Positions 8,838-19,863 are shown, counted from the first letter of the stretch. The stretch is 64,000 bases of DNA from Clostridiales bacterium (GCA_018729555.1 JAHHQG010000032.1:1-64000); one strand, 5' to 3'. Notes: generated from the letters alone by a model not told the origin. Numbers and translations are program-made.

Positions 8838-9589
8838 GGATCCTAAGACCCCTAGGGACTGAGGCGGGGCTCTCACCTACGGGAGTAGTGGTCGTTTTTG
8901 GTCCCCCGTCTTCCCTCCCTAAAAGCATCCCTATCCCGTTGGAGTACAAGCTAGAACCCTTCGGTCGCCCGCTCCCTCGCCGTATCTCGAAGCTTGCAAG
9001 GTATGCTGGTCCATGGGACACCTCCTTTCCGCCCGGTGCCCCCCTGTGAAACACAAGCCCAAAATTCTTTGTACGGCCGCGAAAGAGCCATCTGTCGTCG
9101 GAGGTGTGCATCAGTTGGTGGGTAAACCCGTCAAGAAGAGCGTAGAATGCTGGATAATCCGCCGCATGGTGGATGCGGAGGATGCGGTGCTCCTCTTGCA
9201 CGTGGCGGCGAGCCCTGACATTCCAACCGGTTTCTGGCAGCCCGTTACGGGCGGAATCAAGGAAGGCGAAACCTCGCGCGAGGCTTGCGTCCGGGAGGTC
9301 TATGAAGAGACGTCCCTGAGGATACGGGTTGAAGATATCCACCAGATTCCCGGGCAGTGGGAGTTTGAGCTCCCGCACCAGGTCATTCGCAAGGATCTGT
9401 ATTGGGTCGAGACTTATGAACCCGCCCTTCGGATCGCCCCGGAGGAACACGACGACTGGAAGTGGGTGCCCGTCTCCGCCGTAGAGGCGGAGCTGTACTG
9501 GGAATCCAACCGGCGCACGTGGGCGGCAGTGCGCGACTACTTGAGGCCGTGACCCTGGAAATGGAACGCGACATCACCCGCTTTGAGCG
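8833..9589 (+). repeat. Inverted repeat B, copy 2
   Basis: Reverse complement of 6762-7528 apart from the internal cassette. Confidence 0.85.
9013..9552 (+). CDS. NUDIX hydrolase, copy 2 (likely natural arrangement)
   Basis: FWQPVTGGIKEGETSREACVREVYEETSLRIRVEDIHQIPGQWEFELPHQVIRKDLYWVETYEPALRIAPEEHDDWKWVPVSAVEA reads as a continuous Nudix domain. Confidence 0.75.
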   Translation: MGHLLSARCPPVKHKPKILCTAAKEPSVVGGVHQLVGKPVKKSVECWIIRRMVDAEDAVLLLHVAASPDIPTGFWQPVTGGIKEGETSREACVREVYEETSLRIRVEDIHQIPGQWEFELPHQVIRKDLYWVETYEPALRIAPEEHDDWKWVPVSAVEAELYWESNRRTWAAVRDYLRP

Positions 9590-9789
9590 GTTGGGCGTCT
9601 CCTTTGACTTGTAAGGGGATGCAACCGAACGCGCGGCGTTTCCCCGTCGTCTGCAGCCATTCTTTTGGGCGGCGGCCGGATCCCATGACGGAGCCATGGA
9701 AATCTCCTACCGAGTGAGTCACAGTACCGCAGGCGCTCCCCTGATGCAGGGCGACCATAAACGACGCCGTATGGCCGAGTGGTCAAGCC

Positions 9790-10020
9790 GCGTTTATGTC
9801 CAACGACCATGTATAGAACGATTCGCATATAGCCCACGCCTGGCCCTTGGCCGTAGGCGTACGCCGGGGCACGGCGAAACCCACACCTCTCCTTGACCCC
9901 TCCGTCAGGAGCCGAAAACTGTGCCCAGAGTTCCCGGTTAGCGACCGGGTCAGCTGGCCCAGCTTCATTGGAACGTTGCCTACAGCATCAGCTCTGACCC
10001 GTCAGGCCCCTGGCGCCTAA
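9790..10020 (-). ncRNA. Candidate structured RNA / IS200-IS605 right-end (omega-RNA-like) remnant
   Basis: Dense perfect hairpins on the minus strand: CTGACGGGTCAG, CCCGGTcgctaACCGGG, CTCCtgacGGAG, CGCCGtgccCCGGCG, ACGCCTacGGCCaaGGGCCAGGCGT. No convincing ORF. Confidence 0.3.
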
Positions 10021-10143
10021 AAACCCGCCTCGGCTCGAGCCAGTGACGAGCCCAGTCCCCCTTCCCCGACCCCTGGCCACCCTCATGAAAGAGCTGTATG
10101 ATCCCCTCTTGGAGGCTTCTAGAGCCTTCAAGGAGGTTATCCC

Positions 10144-11234
<1,091 letters not shown>

Positions 11235-11238
<4 letters not shown>

Positions 11239-11318
11239 ACCCGGTACCTCTTCCGCATCTCCCGGAGGACGATATGTCTCTGGATCGCACTGGTCCCTTC
11301 GTAGATCGGGAGGAGCCT
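11235..11318 (-). pseudogene. Acyl-CoA dehydrogenase 3' fragment
   Basis: Minus-strand reading LLPIYEGTSAIQRHIVLREMRKRYRV* matches the ACAD C-terminal YEGTsxIQrxxixRE motif. Confidence 0.75.
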
Positions 11319-11600
11319 GGGTTTGAGGGAGAGGACATCCTTGAGGGGCATGGCGGTTCCCCCCAAAGAGACGGTGACGTCCACTTCCACCTTGAGGAGC
11401 CAGGCCCGCTCTTCCGGGGTGAGCTCCCGGGAAGGCGCCGAAGGCGCCTCTTGAGGCGTCCCTTGGTCGGCCTTTTCCGCCGCGCCGGACTTAGCCTGCG
11501 CTCCGGCGATCTGCTGGAGCAAGAGGTCGATCTCTTTTTGCGAAAGGGGGCGGTCGCTTCCCATGGTTCCCTCCCTTAGAGCAGCCGTTCCAACGCTTGC
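11319..11600 (-). repeat. Inverted repeat E, copy 1 (fliN-like/cheY 3' sequence inside ACAD remnant)
   Basis: 282 bp reverse-complement match to 13738-14019 with very few mismatches. Confidence 0.9.
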
Positions 11601-11765
11601 GCCCTTCTTCGATGGCCCTCCGGGCCAACCCTAAGCCAAAGGCTGCCACCAAGGGCCGGAAGGCATCAAAGACCTTCCGAGAAAGCCAGGGATCATCCGC
11701 TCGCGGGCAAAGTCCATGGCATAGGACAAAAGCGCTGGGCCGGGAAAAATCCACCTCGGCCCATC
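11601..11765 (-). pseudogene. Acyl-CoA dehydrogenase internal fragment (probable)
   Basis: Minus-strand FDAFRPLVAAFGLGLARRAIEEGRKR resembles the ACAD helix (xxxRPxVAAxALGxARAAxExA). Confidence 0.45.
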
Positions 11766-11852
11766 CTTCCCCATAGATTCCCCTAAAATGATTGGCCTTC
11801 CCCTGCGATAAACCCTTTAGGATAACCGGCAGTCTTCGTCAGAAAGGCAGGG

Positions 11853-12911
11853 ATGGGTATGCGCCGCATCGCCCTCTCCTCCCTTCAGGGAGAAGCCATC
11901 CTGGCCAAAGGCATCGCCACCCCTCAAGGCACCCTCATCGTCCGGGAAGGAACCCCCCTTACTCCCCCGGTAGTGGAAAAGCTCCGAGCCATGAACATCA
12001 CCCACGTCATCATCGAAGAACCCGGCACCGACCATATCCAGGTGGTGGAACCCCTCACCAGCCGCACCTACTGGCTTTTGCGGGAAGTCAGCCGAAACCT
12101 GGTGAAAGCCGTCCAGGGAGGAAAGGGCTTTCCCACCGCCCTCTCCCGCCTGCAAAGAGCCATCCCCTCCCTGGTGGAGGAAACCCTCCAGTCCCCGCCC
12201 TTCGTCCTCTACCCCCTGGCAGGGGATCTCGAGGATCTCTTTGCCGTTCGGGCCATCAACTCCGCCTGCCTGGCCGTCTACACGGGAAAGGCTCGTTTCA
12301 CCCACGCCGAACTTCAGGCCCTCGCCCTGGCGGCCTTCTTGCAGGACCTGGGCCTCTTTCGGTTGGACCCCCACCTTTTGCGAAAAGCCCTGGCCGAAGG
12401 CCACGCCCTCTCCGAAGACCCTTCCCTCCGGCCCCATGTGGAAGCCTCCAGCCGCCTCATCCAGGAAAACCTCCTGGTGAGCGCCTACGCCAAAAAGATC
12501 GTGGCCCAGCACCATGAGCGCTGGGACGGCTCCGGGTATCCCCACGGGGTCTCGGGGGAAGAGATCCATCCCCTTGCCCGCTGGATGGCCATCGTCGACA
12601 GTTACCTCTCCCAGATCCTCCGCGTGGAAGGGGCAATCCTTCCCCACGAAGGGCTGGAATGGCTCTTCGCCGGGGCCGGCTTTCTCTACCATCCGGAGAT
12701 GGTCATGGCCTTCCGCGACCGGGTGCCCCTCTATCCCCCCGGCACGGAAGTAAAGCTCTCCAGCGGGGAGATCGGCATCATCGCGGGGCCCGGCTCCCTC
12801 CCTTTCCGCCCCCAGGTAACCGTCATCCGGGACGCCGAGGGAGCTCCCCTTCCACCCCGCCAGGTGGATCTTTCCTCGGAGCTCCAGCTCATGATCGTGG
12901 AGGTGCACTGA
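11853..12911 (+). CDS. HD-GYP-related protein with degenerate HD motif
   Basis: [32 protein letters not shown] present; canonical HDIGK replaced by QDLGL. Confidence 0.75.
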   Translation: MGMRRIALSSLQGEAILAKGIATPQGTLIVREGTPLTPPVVEKLRAMNITHVIIEEPGTDHIQVVEPLTSRTYWLLREVSRNLVKAVQGGKGFPTALSRLQRAIPSLVEETLQSPPFVLYPLAGDLEDLFAVRAINSACLAVYTGKARFTHAELQALALAAFLQDLGLFRLDPHLLRKALAEGHALSEDPSLRPHVEASSRLIQENLLVSAYAKKIVAQHHERWDGSGYPHGVSGEEIHPLARWMAIVDSYLSQILRVEGAILPHEGLEWLFAGAGFLYHPEMVMAFRDRVPLYPPGTEVKLSSGEIGIIAGPGSLPFRPQVTVIRDAEGAPLPPRQVDLSSELQLMIVEVH

Positions 12912-13406
12912 ATGCGGGCACGGGACCAGCTGGTGGACATCTTTGTACGGAGCGCCAAAGAGATCTTCGCCTCCCTGGGGGTGTCGGTGGAACAGGCGGG
13001 GGAACCGGTCCTCCTCCAGCAGCCGCCTCTACCCCACCCCATCAGCATCACCGTCTCCCTCCATGGGGCCTTTGAAGGGGTGGCCTGCTACGGCATGCCC
13101 CCCGAGACGGCCGAAAGGGTGGCGGCCGCCATGCTCCAGGGCATGGCGGAGGACGAGGACCCTTCCCCCTTCGCCTCCCCCCTTGCCCAGAGCGCCCTGG
13201 CGGAGCTGGGCAACATGATCACCGCTCGGGCGGCCAACCTCCTGGGAAGCAACGGGGAAACCTGCGACATCTCCGTCCCCATGGTGGTCCTGGACGCCCG
13301 GAAAATCGTGGCGGGCTCCAGCTGGCCCCAGCTGTTGGTGCCCCTTACCTCTCCCCTGGGAGACCTGGCCATCGGCCTCGCCAGCCGCCAAATCGAGGAG
13401 GTTTGA
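12912..13406 (+). CDS. Chemotaxis protein CheX-like phosphatase
   Basis: VACYGMPPETAERVAAAMLQGM...SALAELGNMITARAANLL: CheX/CheC-type ExxN helix. Confidence 0.75.
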   Translation: MRARDQLVDIFVRSAKEIFASLGVSVEQAGEPVLLQQPPLPHPISITVSLHGAFEGVACYGMPPETAERVAAAMLQGMAEDEDPSPFASPLAQSALAELGNMITARAANLLGSNGETCDISVPMVVLDARKIVAGSSWPQLLVPLTSPLGDLAIGLASRQIEEV

Positions 13407-13408
13407 TT

Positions 13409-13762
13409 ATGGCCAAGATTCTCGTCGTCGACGATGCCGCCTTCATGCGCCTTCGCCTCAAGAGCATCGTGGAAGGCAAGGGCCACCAGGTGGATGAAGC
13501 CGAGGACGGTCAAAGCGCCCTGGAGAAGATCCAAAAGGATGAGTATGACCTGATCTTTCTGGACATCACCATGCCCCGGATGGATGGCCTAACGGCCTTA
13601 AAGGCTATCCTCAAGGAAACCCCCGATGCTAAAGTAGTCATGTGCACCGCCATGGGGCAGCAGAGCATCATCCTGGAGGCCATCCAAGCGGGGGCGAAGG
13701 ATTTCATCGTCAAACCCTTTGACCCGGACCGGGTGGTGCAAGCGTTGGAACGGCTGCTCTAA
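13409..13762 (+). CDS. CheY-like response regulator
   Basis: MAKILVVDDAAFMRLRLKSIVEGKGHQVDEAEDGQSALEKIQKDEYDLIFLDITMPRMDGLTALKAI...FIVKPF. Confidence 0.93.
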   Translation: MAKILVVDDAAFMRLRLKSIVEGKGHQVDEAEDGQSALEKIQKDEYDLIFLDITMPRMDGLTALKAILKETPDAKVVMCTAMGQQSIILEAIQAGAKDFIVKPFDPDRVVQALERLL

Positions 13763-14019
13763 GGGAGGGAACCATGGGAAGCGACCGCCCCCTTTCGCAA
13801 AAAGAGATCGACCTCTTGCTCCAGCAGATCGCCGGAGCCCAGGCTAAGCCCGGCGCGGCGGAAAAGGCCGACCAGGGGACGCCTCAAGAGGCGCCTTCGG
13901 CGCCTTCCCGGGAGCTCACCCCCGAAGAGCGGGCCTGGCTCCTCAAGGTGGAAGTGGACGTCACCGTCTCTTTGGGGGGAACCGCCATGCCCCTCAAGGA
14001 CGTCCTCTCCCTCAAACCC
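13738..14019 (+). repeat. Inverted repeat E, copy 2 (probable donor)
   Basis: Reverse complement of 11319-11600; here inside intact cheY/fliN-like genes. Confidence 0.9.
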
Positions 14020-14169
14020 GGCTCCTCCGTCCTCCTCGACCGCATGGTGGGCGATCCCGTGGATATCCTGGTGGGATCCCTCCTGGTGGCGAGGGGTCGC
14101 CTCCTCGTCCAAGATGATCAGTACGTGGTGGAAATCCTGGACGTCCCTGGAAGGGTCTCTCCCTCCTGA
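13774..14169 (+). CDS. FliN/SpoA-domain protein
   Basis: LLKVEVDVTVSLGGTAMPLKDVLSLKPGSSVLLDRMVGDPVDILVGSLLVARGRLLVQDDQYVVEILDV. Confidence 0.85.
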   Translation: MGSDRPLSQKEIDLLLQQIAGAQAKPGAAEKADQGTPQEAPSAPSRELTPEERAWLLKVEVDVTVSLGGTAMPLKDVLSLKPGSSVLLDRMVGDPVDILVGSLLVARGRLLVQDDQYVVEILDVPGRVSPS

Positions 14170-14251
14170 ATTTCCCAGAGGAAAGCTCCCTCGTCATCGA
14201 GAAGAAGGTTTTCACCCCTCATGTTCCTCCTGCCCGAAAGGAGGTTTTGCC

Positions 14252-15571
14252 ATGGCAACCCAAGTCGCGCCCGCCCGCTGGACCGTCTACGTGGAAGAGT
14301 TCACCGACGGCATCCTGGATCCCGGAAGACCCATGCTGGGTCCTGTGAAGGATGGTGGCCGCATCGTGGCCTACACCGCCCCCGGCTGCTGGGGCCCCAT
14401 GCTCACCCCCAGCCTAAGGGGCGGCCATGAAGTGACGGTCCCCGTGGCCGTGGAAGGCACCCAGCCCGGCGATGCCGTGGCCATCGTCATCGAATCCATC
14501 CAGGTGACCTCCCTCGCCACCGCCTCCGGCAACGACCGGGTGATGGAAGGCCGCTTCATCGGCGACCCTTACGTGGCGGCCCGCTGCCCTCAGTGCGGCA
14601 CCCTCCATCCCCCCACCCGCATCGAAGGCATCGGGCGAGAGGCCATCCGCTGCGCCATCTGCGGCGCCGACGTGGTCCCCTTCACCTTCCGCCACGGCTA
14701 CACCATGGTCTTCGACCACCAACGGGGCGTCGGCCTCACAGTGGCGGGTAGCCGTGTGGAGGAGATCGCCCGCAACGGCCGCGAATGGATGAAGATCCCC
14801 GAGGCTTCCCGGCAAAACCCGGTGGTCACCCTCATGCCCCAGGACCTCAAGGGGGTCGTGGCCCGCATCCGGCCCTTTTTGGGCCAGCTGGGCACCACCC
14901 CTTCCCGCCCCTTCCCCGACTCCCACAACGCAGGGGATTTCGGCGCCGCCCTGGTGGATGCCCCTCATGATTACCGCCTCACCGCCGATGAGCTGAGAGA
15001 GCACCGCACCGACGGCCACATGGACATCAGCCGGGTGCGGGAAGGGGCCATCGTCCTGGCGCCGGTGAAAGTCCCCGGAGCCGGCGTCTACCTGGGGGAC
15101 CTCCACGCCATGCAAGGGGACGGCGAGATCGCCGGCCACACCACCGACGTCAGCGGCATCATCACCCTCCGCGTCCACCGCATCCCCGGCCTCAACCTCC
15201 CCGGGCCCATCCTCCTCCCCCGGGTGGAAGACCTCCCCTACCTGGCCAGGCCCCTCACCGCCGAAGAAAGGGAAGCGGCTCGCCAGCTGGCGGCCCAATG
15301 GGGCCAAGAGGAGCCGGAAGAGGATTACCCCATCTCCTTTGTGGGGACCGGCCCCAACCTGAACGAAGCCACGGAAAACGGCCTGGAACGGGCGGCCCAG
15401 GTCCTGGGCATCTCCGTCCCCGAGGTCCTCAACCGGGCCACCATCGCGGGGAGCATCGAGATCGGCCGCCACCCCGGCGTGGTGACCGTCACCTTCCGGG
15501 CTCCCAAATCCCTTCTGGAAAAAAAGGGCCTCCTCCCGTGGGTGGAAGCCCAGTACGGAAACCGAGGGTAA
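14252..15571 (+). CDS. Acetamidase/formamidase family protein
   Basis: FmdA-type sequence incl. RCPQCGTLHPPTRIEGIGREAIRCAICGADVVPF and GDLHAMQGDGEIAGHTTDVSG; SD aaaggagg. Confidence 0.9.
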   Translation: MATQVAPARWTVYVEEFTDGILDPGRPMLGPVKDGGRIVAYTAPGCWGPMLTPSLRGGHEVTVPVAVEGTQPGDAVAIVIESIQVTSLATASGNDRVMEGRFIGDPYVAARCPQCGTLHPPTRIEGIGREAIRCAICGADVVPFTFRHGYTMVFDHQRGVGLTVAGSRVEEIARNGREWMKIPEASRQNPVVTLMPQDLKGVVARIRPFLGQLGTTPSRPFPDSHNAGDFGAALVDAPHDYRLTADELREHRTDGHMDISRVREGAIVLAPVKVPGAGVYLGDLHAMQGDGEIAGHTTDVSGIITLRVHRIPGLNLPGPILLPRVEDLPYLARPLTAEEREAARQLAAQWGQEEPEEDYPISFVGTGPNLNEATENGLERAAQVLGISVPEVLNRATIAGSIEIGRHPGVVTVTFRAPKSLLEKKGLLPWVEAQYGNRG

Positions 15572-15600
15572 AAGGCCGAGAGGGTGGGAGGGGAGCGCTT

Positions 15601-18501
15601 TCAGTCCCCCGTCACCGGGGTGAGGACCTGGAAGCGCTCCTTCTCTGCCTGAAGCCGCTCGCTCCCACCCAGAACGCAGACGTACCCTTCCTCGGGGAGG
15701 GACGCGAAGAGGGATGCCGTCTCCCGAATATCCTCCGGCCGCGCCCGGAGGATCTCCTGCCGCTCCCGGTCCAACACCTCCTGACTGAGGCCCGTCAGCA
15801 CCATGGCATCGGCCCGCTCCCCCTTCATGGAGGGCGTCAGGGGTTGATCCAGACCCCGGATGGTCCCGATGACGTACTTGGTCATCTCCCGTTCATCGGT
15901 ATCAAAGGTCCGGAGGTAGTCCGCCAGGCCGTCGAAGGTCTTGAGAGTCTCCTCCAGGTGGGGGTCCCGGTAGGAAGCCAGGGCCACCTCCCCCGCCCGG
16001 CTCAGCTGGAAGAGGGCTCCGTAGGCGCCTCCCTTCACCCGCACCCGGTTCCAGAGGTAATCCAGCCGCACCACCGTCTGGACCACCCGCCAGATGCCCG
16101 TGGGCTTCCCCTGGACCTTTCCCGCCTTGGCCACGTACTGCACCCGGGCGCCGGAAAGAAGCCCCTCGCTCCGGGGACCGGGGCTAAAGGGCCGGGGGGC
16201 CGCCCCCACCGCTTCCCCGCCCATGAGGGCTTCCCCTCCTTCAAAGGCCTTGAGGAAGGTGGCTTTCTCCTTTTCCCCGCCGGTAAAGGAGTAGATGAGT
16301 TCCTCCCCCGCAAAGATGCGGCCGTAAAGGTCCTGAAGCTTCTCCAGGACCTCTTGCGGCCGCTCCTTCATCCGCCGGAGGACTTCTTTCAGGAAGAGGA
16401 AATACCCCACCCCGTCCGCCATATCCCGCATGCGGGCCGAGGGGGAAAAGAGGGAGAGGGCCCTTTGGGCGGCGATCTCATGGCCCTGCCAGTAAAGGCT
16501 CATCTCCATGCGGGAACGCTGCTCCAAAAGGAGGGTCTGGATCCGCTCCCGATTCTCAAGGAGGCTTTCCTTGAGGATCTCCAGCAGAAGCTCCCAGGCC
16601 GAAGGGATCTTATCCTGAAGCGCCCGCCACCGAACGACCCCGTAGGTCTCGTAATGGTCGGCGGAAAAGGCCTGGTGGAAGGTCTCCACCCCCATGGTGA
16701 GCTGCCCGAAGCGAAGGCCGATCTCATCGGCCACATCGGCGTATGACCTCCTTCGGGTATCCACCTTCCCCAAGAGGTAGAAGAGGAGGCTCGCCCAGGG
16801 GATCTCCTCCACCTCCAGATGGCGAAGGGGCACGTAGAGGTTCACGTACCCGATCCCCCGTCCGTCCACCGGGTGGTAGAGGAAGCGGCGCCGGCCGCGC
16901 CGTTCCTCCTCCGTGGGGATGGCCTCTCCTCGGGGAGCCACATCCTCCCTTTGGAGAAGGGGCAAAAGGGCCAGGACCTCCGGAGCATCGGGTTCCGTCT
17001 GGCGTTTTAAAAGGGCTTGGGTTTCCGCCATGATGCGGCTTTTTTCTTCCTCGGAAAGCTGGGCCTTCTTTTCCGCCAGCTCTTTCTTGAGCTTCTCTTC
17101 TTCTTCGTCGAAAAGCCCTTCCGTCGCCTCCAGCACGAGGTAGAGGGCATGGGGATTCTTCAAAAGGCGCTCTTCGATGAGGGCCTCGAAGTAGCCTTTC
17201 TCCACCCCTTCCTTCAGCCGGGGAAGGATCTTCTCATAGCGGAGGTAGCCCAGGGGATCGGCCCCATAGACCCAGGGCGTAAGGGCCTGGAGGGAGATGG
17301 CAAGACCCTTGGGGAAGCCCCGCATGTCGGCTTCCCGCAAGCGGAACTCCAGCTGGGTGAGGGAGCTCAAAAGAAGCTTTTTGGGAAGCCCCTCTTTCAC
17401 CAGGCGCTGGAGCTCTTCCTTCAACACCCGGACAAACTCCTCCGCCCGCTCCCGGCGTCCGTTCTTCACCGCCACGGCAAAGACCGGCTGCTGGAGGTCG
17501 TCGGTGAAGAAGGCCATGACGTCCTCGCCAAGGCCCGCATCCAAAAGGGCCTTTTTGAGGGGCGCCGCCGGCGATTCCACCAGGACGGCCGTCAGGACGG
17601 AAAGGGCCATGTGGACGTCCGGTTCATCGGCCCCGGCCGCCACCGCGGCAAAGGTGAGGTAATCCTTCCCTTCCGGCGATGTGCCCCGGGGGAGGGAGTA
17701 GCGGGCCTTCGCCCACTTGGGTTCGGGAAAGGGCGGCTGAAGGGGAAGGGCGGCATGGACCTCCTTTCGCTCAAAGCGGGAAAGGTACTCTTCGTCCAGC
17801 TTTTTCAAAAGAGCCTCCAGGTTGACGTCCCCGTAGACCAGGATGCGGCTGTTGCTGGGGTGGTAGTAGGTGTCGTGGAAGGCCACGAAGGTCTTTTGAT
17901 CCAGGGTGGGGATCACCGCCGGATCGCCCCCGCTGTCAAAGCGGTAGGGCGTATCGGGGAAGAGCTCTTCCTGGACGGCCTTGAAGAGCACCGCCTCCGG
18001 CGACGAATAGGCCCCCTTCATCTCGTTGTAGACCACCCCGCGGATCTCCAGAGGCTGGTCTTCGCCCAAAAGCTCATAGTGCCAGCCTTCCTGCATGAGG
18101 ATATGGGGATCTTCTTTCAGGCGCGGGAAGAACACTGCATCTAAATAGACATCCACCAGATTGAAAAAGTCTTTTTCGTTCCGGCTGGCTACCGGATAGA
18201 CCGTCTTATCGGGGTAGGTCATGGCGTTCAAAAAGGTGGCCAGGGACCCCTTCAAAAGCTCGACGAAAGGCTCTTTGCTGGGGTACTTGCGGGACCCATT
18301 CAGGACCGAGTGCTCCAGGATGTGAGGAAGCCCGTTGCTGGAGGGAGGCGGCGTTGTAAAGGCGATGGTGAAGACTTTGTTGTCGTCATCGTTCAAAAAG
18401 GCCAGCAGGCGGGCTCCCGTCTTCTCATGCTCCAGCTCCAGGACCTCCGCAGGAATCTCTTCCACGTAGGTCCGGCTCAGCTCGCGGAAACCGTGGGTCA
18501 T
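15601..18501 (-). CDS. M16C insulinase-family metallopeptidase (presequence-protease-like)
   Basis: GLPHILEHSVLNGSRKYPSKEPFVELLKGSLATFLNAMTYPDKTVYPVASRNEKDFFNLVDVYLDAVFFP (HxxEH-equivalent HILEH). Confidence 0.93.
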   Translation of the reverse strand: MTHGFRELSRTYVEEIPAEVLELEHEKTGARLLAFLNDDDNKVFTIAFTTPPPSSNGLPHILEHSVLNGSRKYPSKEPFVELLKGSLATFLNAMTYPDKTVYPVASRNEKDFFNLVDVYLDAVFFPRLKEDPHILMQEGWHYELLGEDQPLEIRGVVYNEMKGAYSSPEAVLFKAVQEELFPDTPYRFDSGGDPAVIPTLDQKTFVAFHDTYYHPSNSRILVYGDVNLEALLKKLDEEYLSRFERKEVHAALPLQPPFPEPKWAKARYSLPRGTSPEGKDYLTFAAVAAGADEPDVHMALSVLTAVLVESPAAPLKKALLDAGLGEDVMAFFTDDLQQPVFAVAVKNGRRERAEEFVRVLKEELQRLVKEGLPKKLLLSSLTQLEFRLREADMRGFPKGLAISLQALTPWVYGADPLGYLRYEKILPRLKEGVEKGYFEALIEERLLKNPHALYLVLEATEGLFDEEEEKLKKELAEKKAQLSEEEKSRIMAETQALLKRQTEPDAPEVLALLPLLQREDVAPRGEAIPTEEERRGRRRFLYHPVDGRGIGYVNLYVPLRHLEVEEIPWASLLFYLLGKVDTRRRSYADVADEIGLRFGQLTMGVETFHQAFSADHYETYGVVRWRALQDKIPSAWELLLEILKESLLENRERIQTLLLEQRSRMEMSLYWQGHEIAAQRALSLFSPSARMRDMADGVGYFLFLKEVLRRMKERPQEVLEKLQDLYGRIFAGEELIYSFTGGEKEKATFLKAFEGGEALMGGEAVGAAPRPFSPGPRSEGLLSGARVQYVAKAGKVQGKPTGIWRVVQTVVRLDYLWNRVRVKGGAYGALFQLSRAGEVALASYRDPHLEETLKTFDGLADYLRTFDTDEREMTKYVIGTIRGLDQPLTPSMKGERADAMVLTGLSQEVLDRERQEILRARPEDIRETASLFASLPEEGYVCVLGGSERLQAEKERFQVLTPVTGD

Positions 18502-18598
18502 GGGCAGGCATCCTCCTTCACGGTAGATGGAATCATACCACAGTTGACGATTTGTTGACGATCGCCGGGTAAAAGAAAGCCAGAAAGGAGGTGACCCA

Positions 18599-19273
18599 TT
18601 GAAGCGCTACCTTTGGGCGATCGTCGCCGCAGCCCTCATCCTGGCGGCGGGGACCGGCGCCTTTATGGGGGGCAAGGCTCTGGCGGCCGCCAGCGGGGAG
18701 CCCAGCTTTTTGAGCTATCTCGCCAAAGAGCTGGGACTGACCCCGGACGACCTGAACGCCAAGATCGAGAAAGCCTACCAGGAGTATCTCCAGGATCAGG
18801 TGGATGCCGGGCAGATCTCCAAGGAAACGGCCCAGAAGCTGGAGGAACGTCTCCAGGACGGGTTGGAGAAGGGCCATGTCTTCTTCACCCTTTCCCGGGA
18901 TTGGCCGTTCTTCAGCTACGAGGAGAAGGGGCACGGCCATCAGGGGGGCATCACCCTCATCCCCTTCCCCAAGCTGGCTGACACCCTGGGCTTGACCATG
19001 GACCAGCTGGCCCAGGAGCTGCGCTCCGGAAAGACGCCGGAAGAGCTTCTCCAGGCGGCGGGGAAATCCACCCAGGCCTTCATCGATGAAGCCACGGCCT
19101 CCTTCAAGGACCGGCTCCAGACCCTCGTCCAGGACGGGAAGATCACCCAGGAGAAGGCCGACCAGATGCTCCAGCAGCTAAAGGCCCGGCTGCAGGACTG
19201 GCTCCAGAAGCCCTTCCCTGCCACGCCCGAGAAGCACCCGTGGCGGAAGGGCCAGCCGGGCGCCGGCGTCTAA
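18599..19273 (+). CDS. Secreted DUF2680-like helical-repeat protein
   Basis: Signal peptide then LSYLAKELGLTPDDLNAKIEKAYQEYLQDQVDAGQISKETAQKLEERL and similar repeats. Confidence 0.55.
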   Translation: MKRYLWAIVAAALILAAGTGAFMGGKALAAASGEPSFLSYLAKELGLTPDDLNAKIEKAYQEYLQDQVDAGQISKETAQKLEERLQDGLEKGHVFFTLSRDWPFFSYEEKGHGHQGGITLIPFPKLADTLGLTMDQLAQELRSGKTPEELLQAAGKSTQAFIDEATASFKDRLQTLVQDGKITQEKADQMLQQLKARLQDWLQKPFPATPEKHPWRKGQPGAGV

Positions 19274-19863
19274 CCGGATACGCCGGAAAACCGGCTTCTC
19301 ACATCCTCACGGAGGGGGCGAAGGGCCTCCTCCCATTTTTTGAGCTCCTCCAGCATGGCGGGGGCCGCCTGCTTGAGGACCTCGTTGGGAACGAAGACCC
19401 CGTCCCGGATGAACTGGGCCACAAAGGGGATGGAGACGGCCTCAAAGAGGGGCATCATCTTCAAGGTGGTCACCACCTGCTTGATCTGCTGAGCGGCCCG
19501 CAGTCCCGCCGAGACCCCTCCGTAGCTCACCAACCCCACCGGCTTGTACTGCCACTCCCAGTGGAGGTAATCGAGGGCGTTCTTTAAGGGTGCCGTCATG
19601 GCGAAGTTGTACTCCGGGTGGACGAAGACAAAGGCATCCTGCTCATCGATGAGCCGGCTCCAAGCTTTGGTGTGCTCGTGGACATACTGGCGAAGGCGCG
19701 GGTGCTGGGGCTCATCCATGAAGGGTAGGTTCACCTCTTTAAGGTCGATCCAGGTGACGTCGAAATACCCGTGGCGCTTCACTTCCTCCAAAAACCAGCG
19801 GGCCACGGGAAGCCCCACCCTTCCGGGCCGGGTGCTGGCGACGATCAAACCGAGCTTGGGCAT
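19270..19863 (-). CDS. NADPH-dependent FMN reductase family protein
   Basis: MPKLGLIVASTRPGRVGLPVARWFLEEV...AFVFVHPEYNFAMTAPLKNALDYLHWEWQYKPVGLVSYGGVSAGLRAAQQIK. Confidence 0.9.
   Translation of the reverse strand: MPKLGLIVASTRPGRVGLPVARWFLEEVKRHGYFDVTWIDLKEVNLPFMDEPQHPRLRQYVHEHTKAWSRLIDEQDAFVFVHPEYNFAMTAPLKNALDYLHWEWQYKPVGLVSYGGVSAGLRAAQQIKQVVTTLKMMPLFEAVSIPFVAQFIRDGVFVPNEVLKQAAPAMLEELKKWEEALRPLREDVRSRFSGVSG

Noticed and set aside
6762-9589. Diversity-generating retroelement (TR/VR) as explanation for the variant Nudix cassette
   Set aside because: No reverse transcriptase in the window, and the cassettes differ at essentially all positions rather than by adenine-specific substitutions.
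9768-9850. tRNA-Ser/Leu-like string 'TATGGCCGAGTGGTCAAG'
   Set aside because: Only a D-arm-like match; no acceptor stem, anticodon arm or T-arm (GTTCRANYC) could be found at proper spacing.
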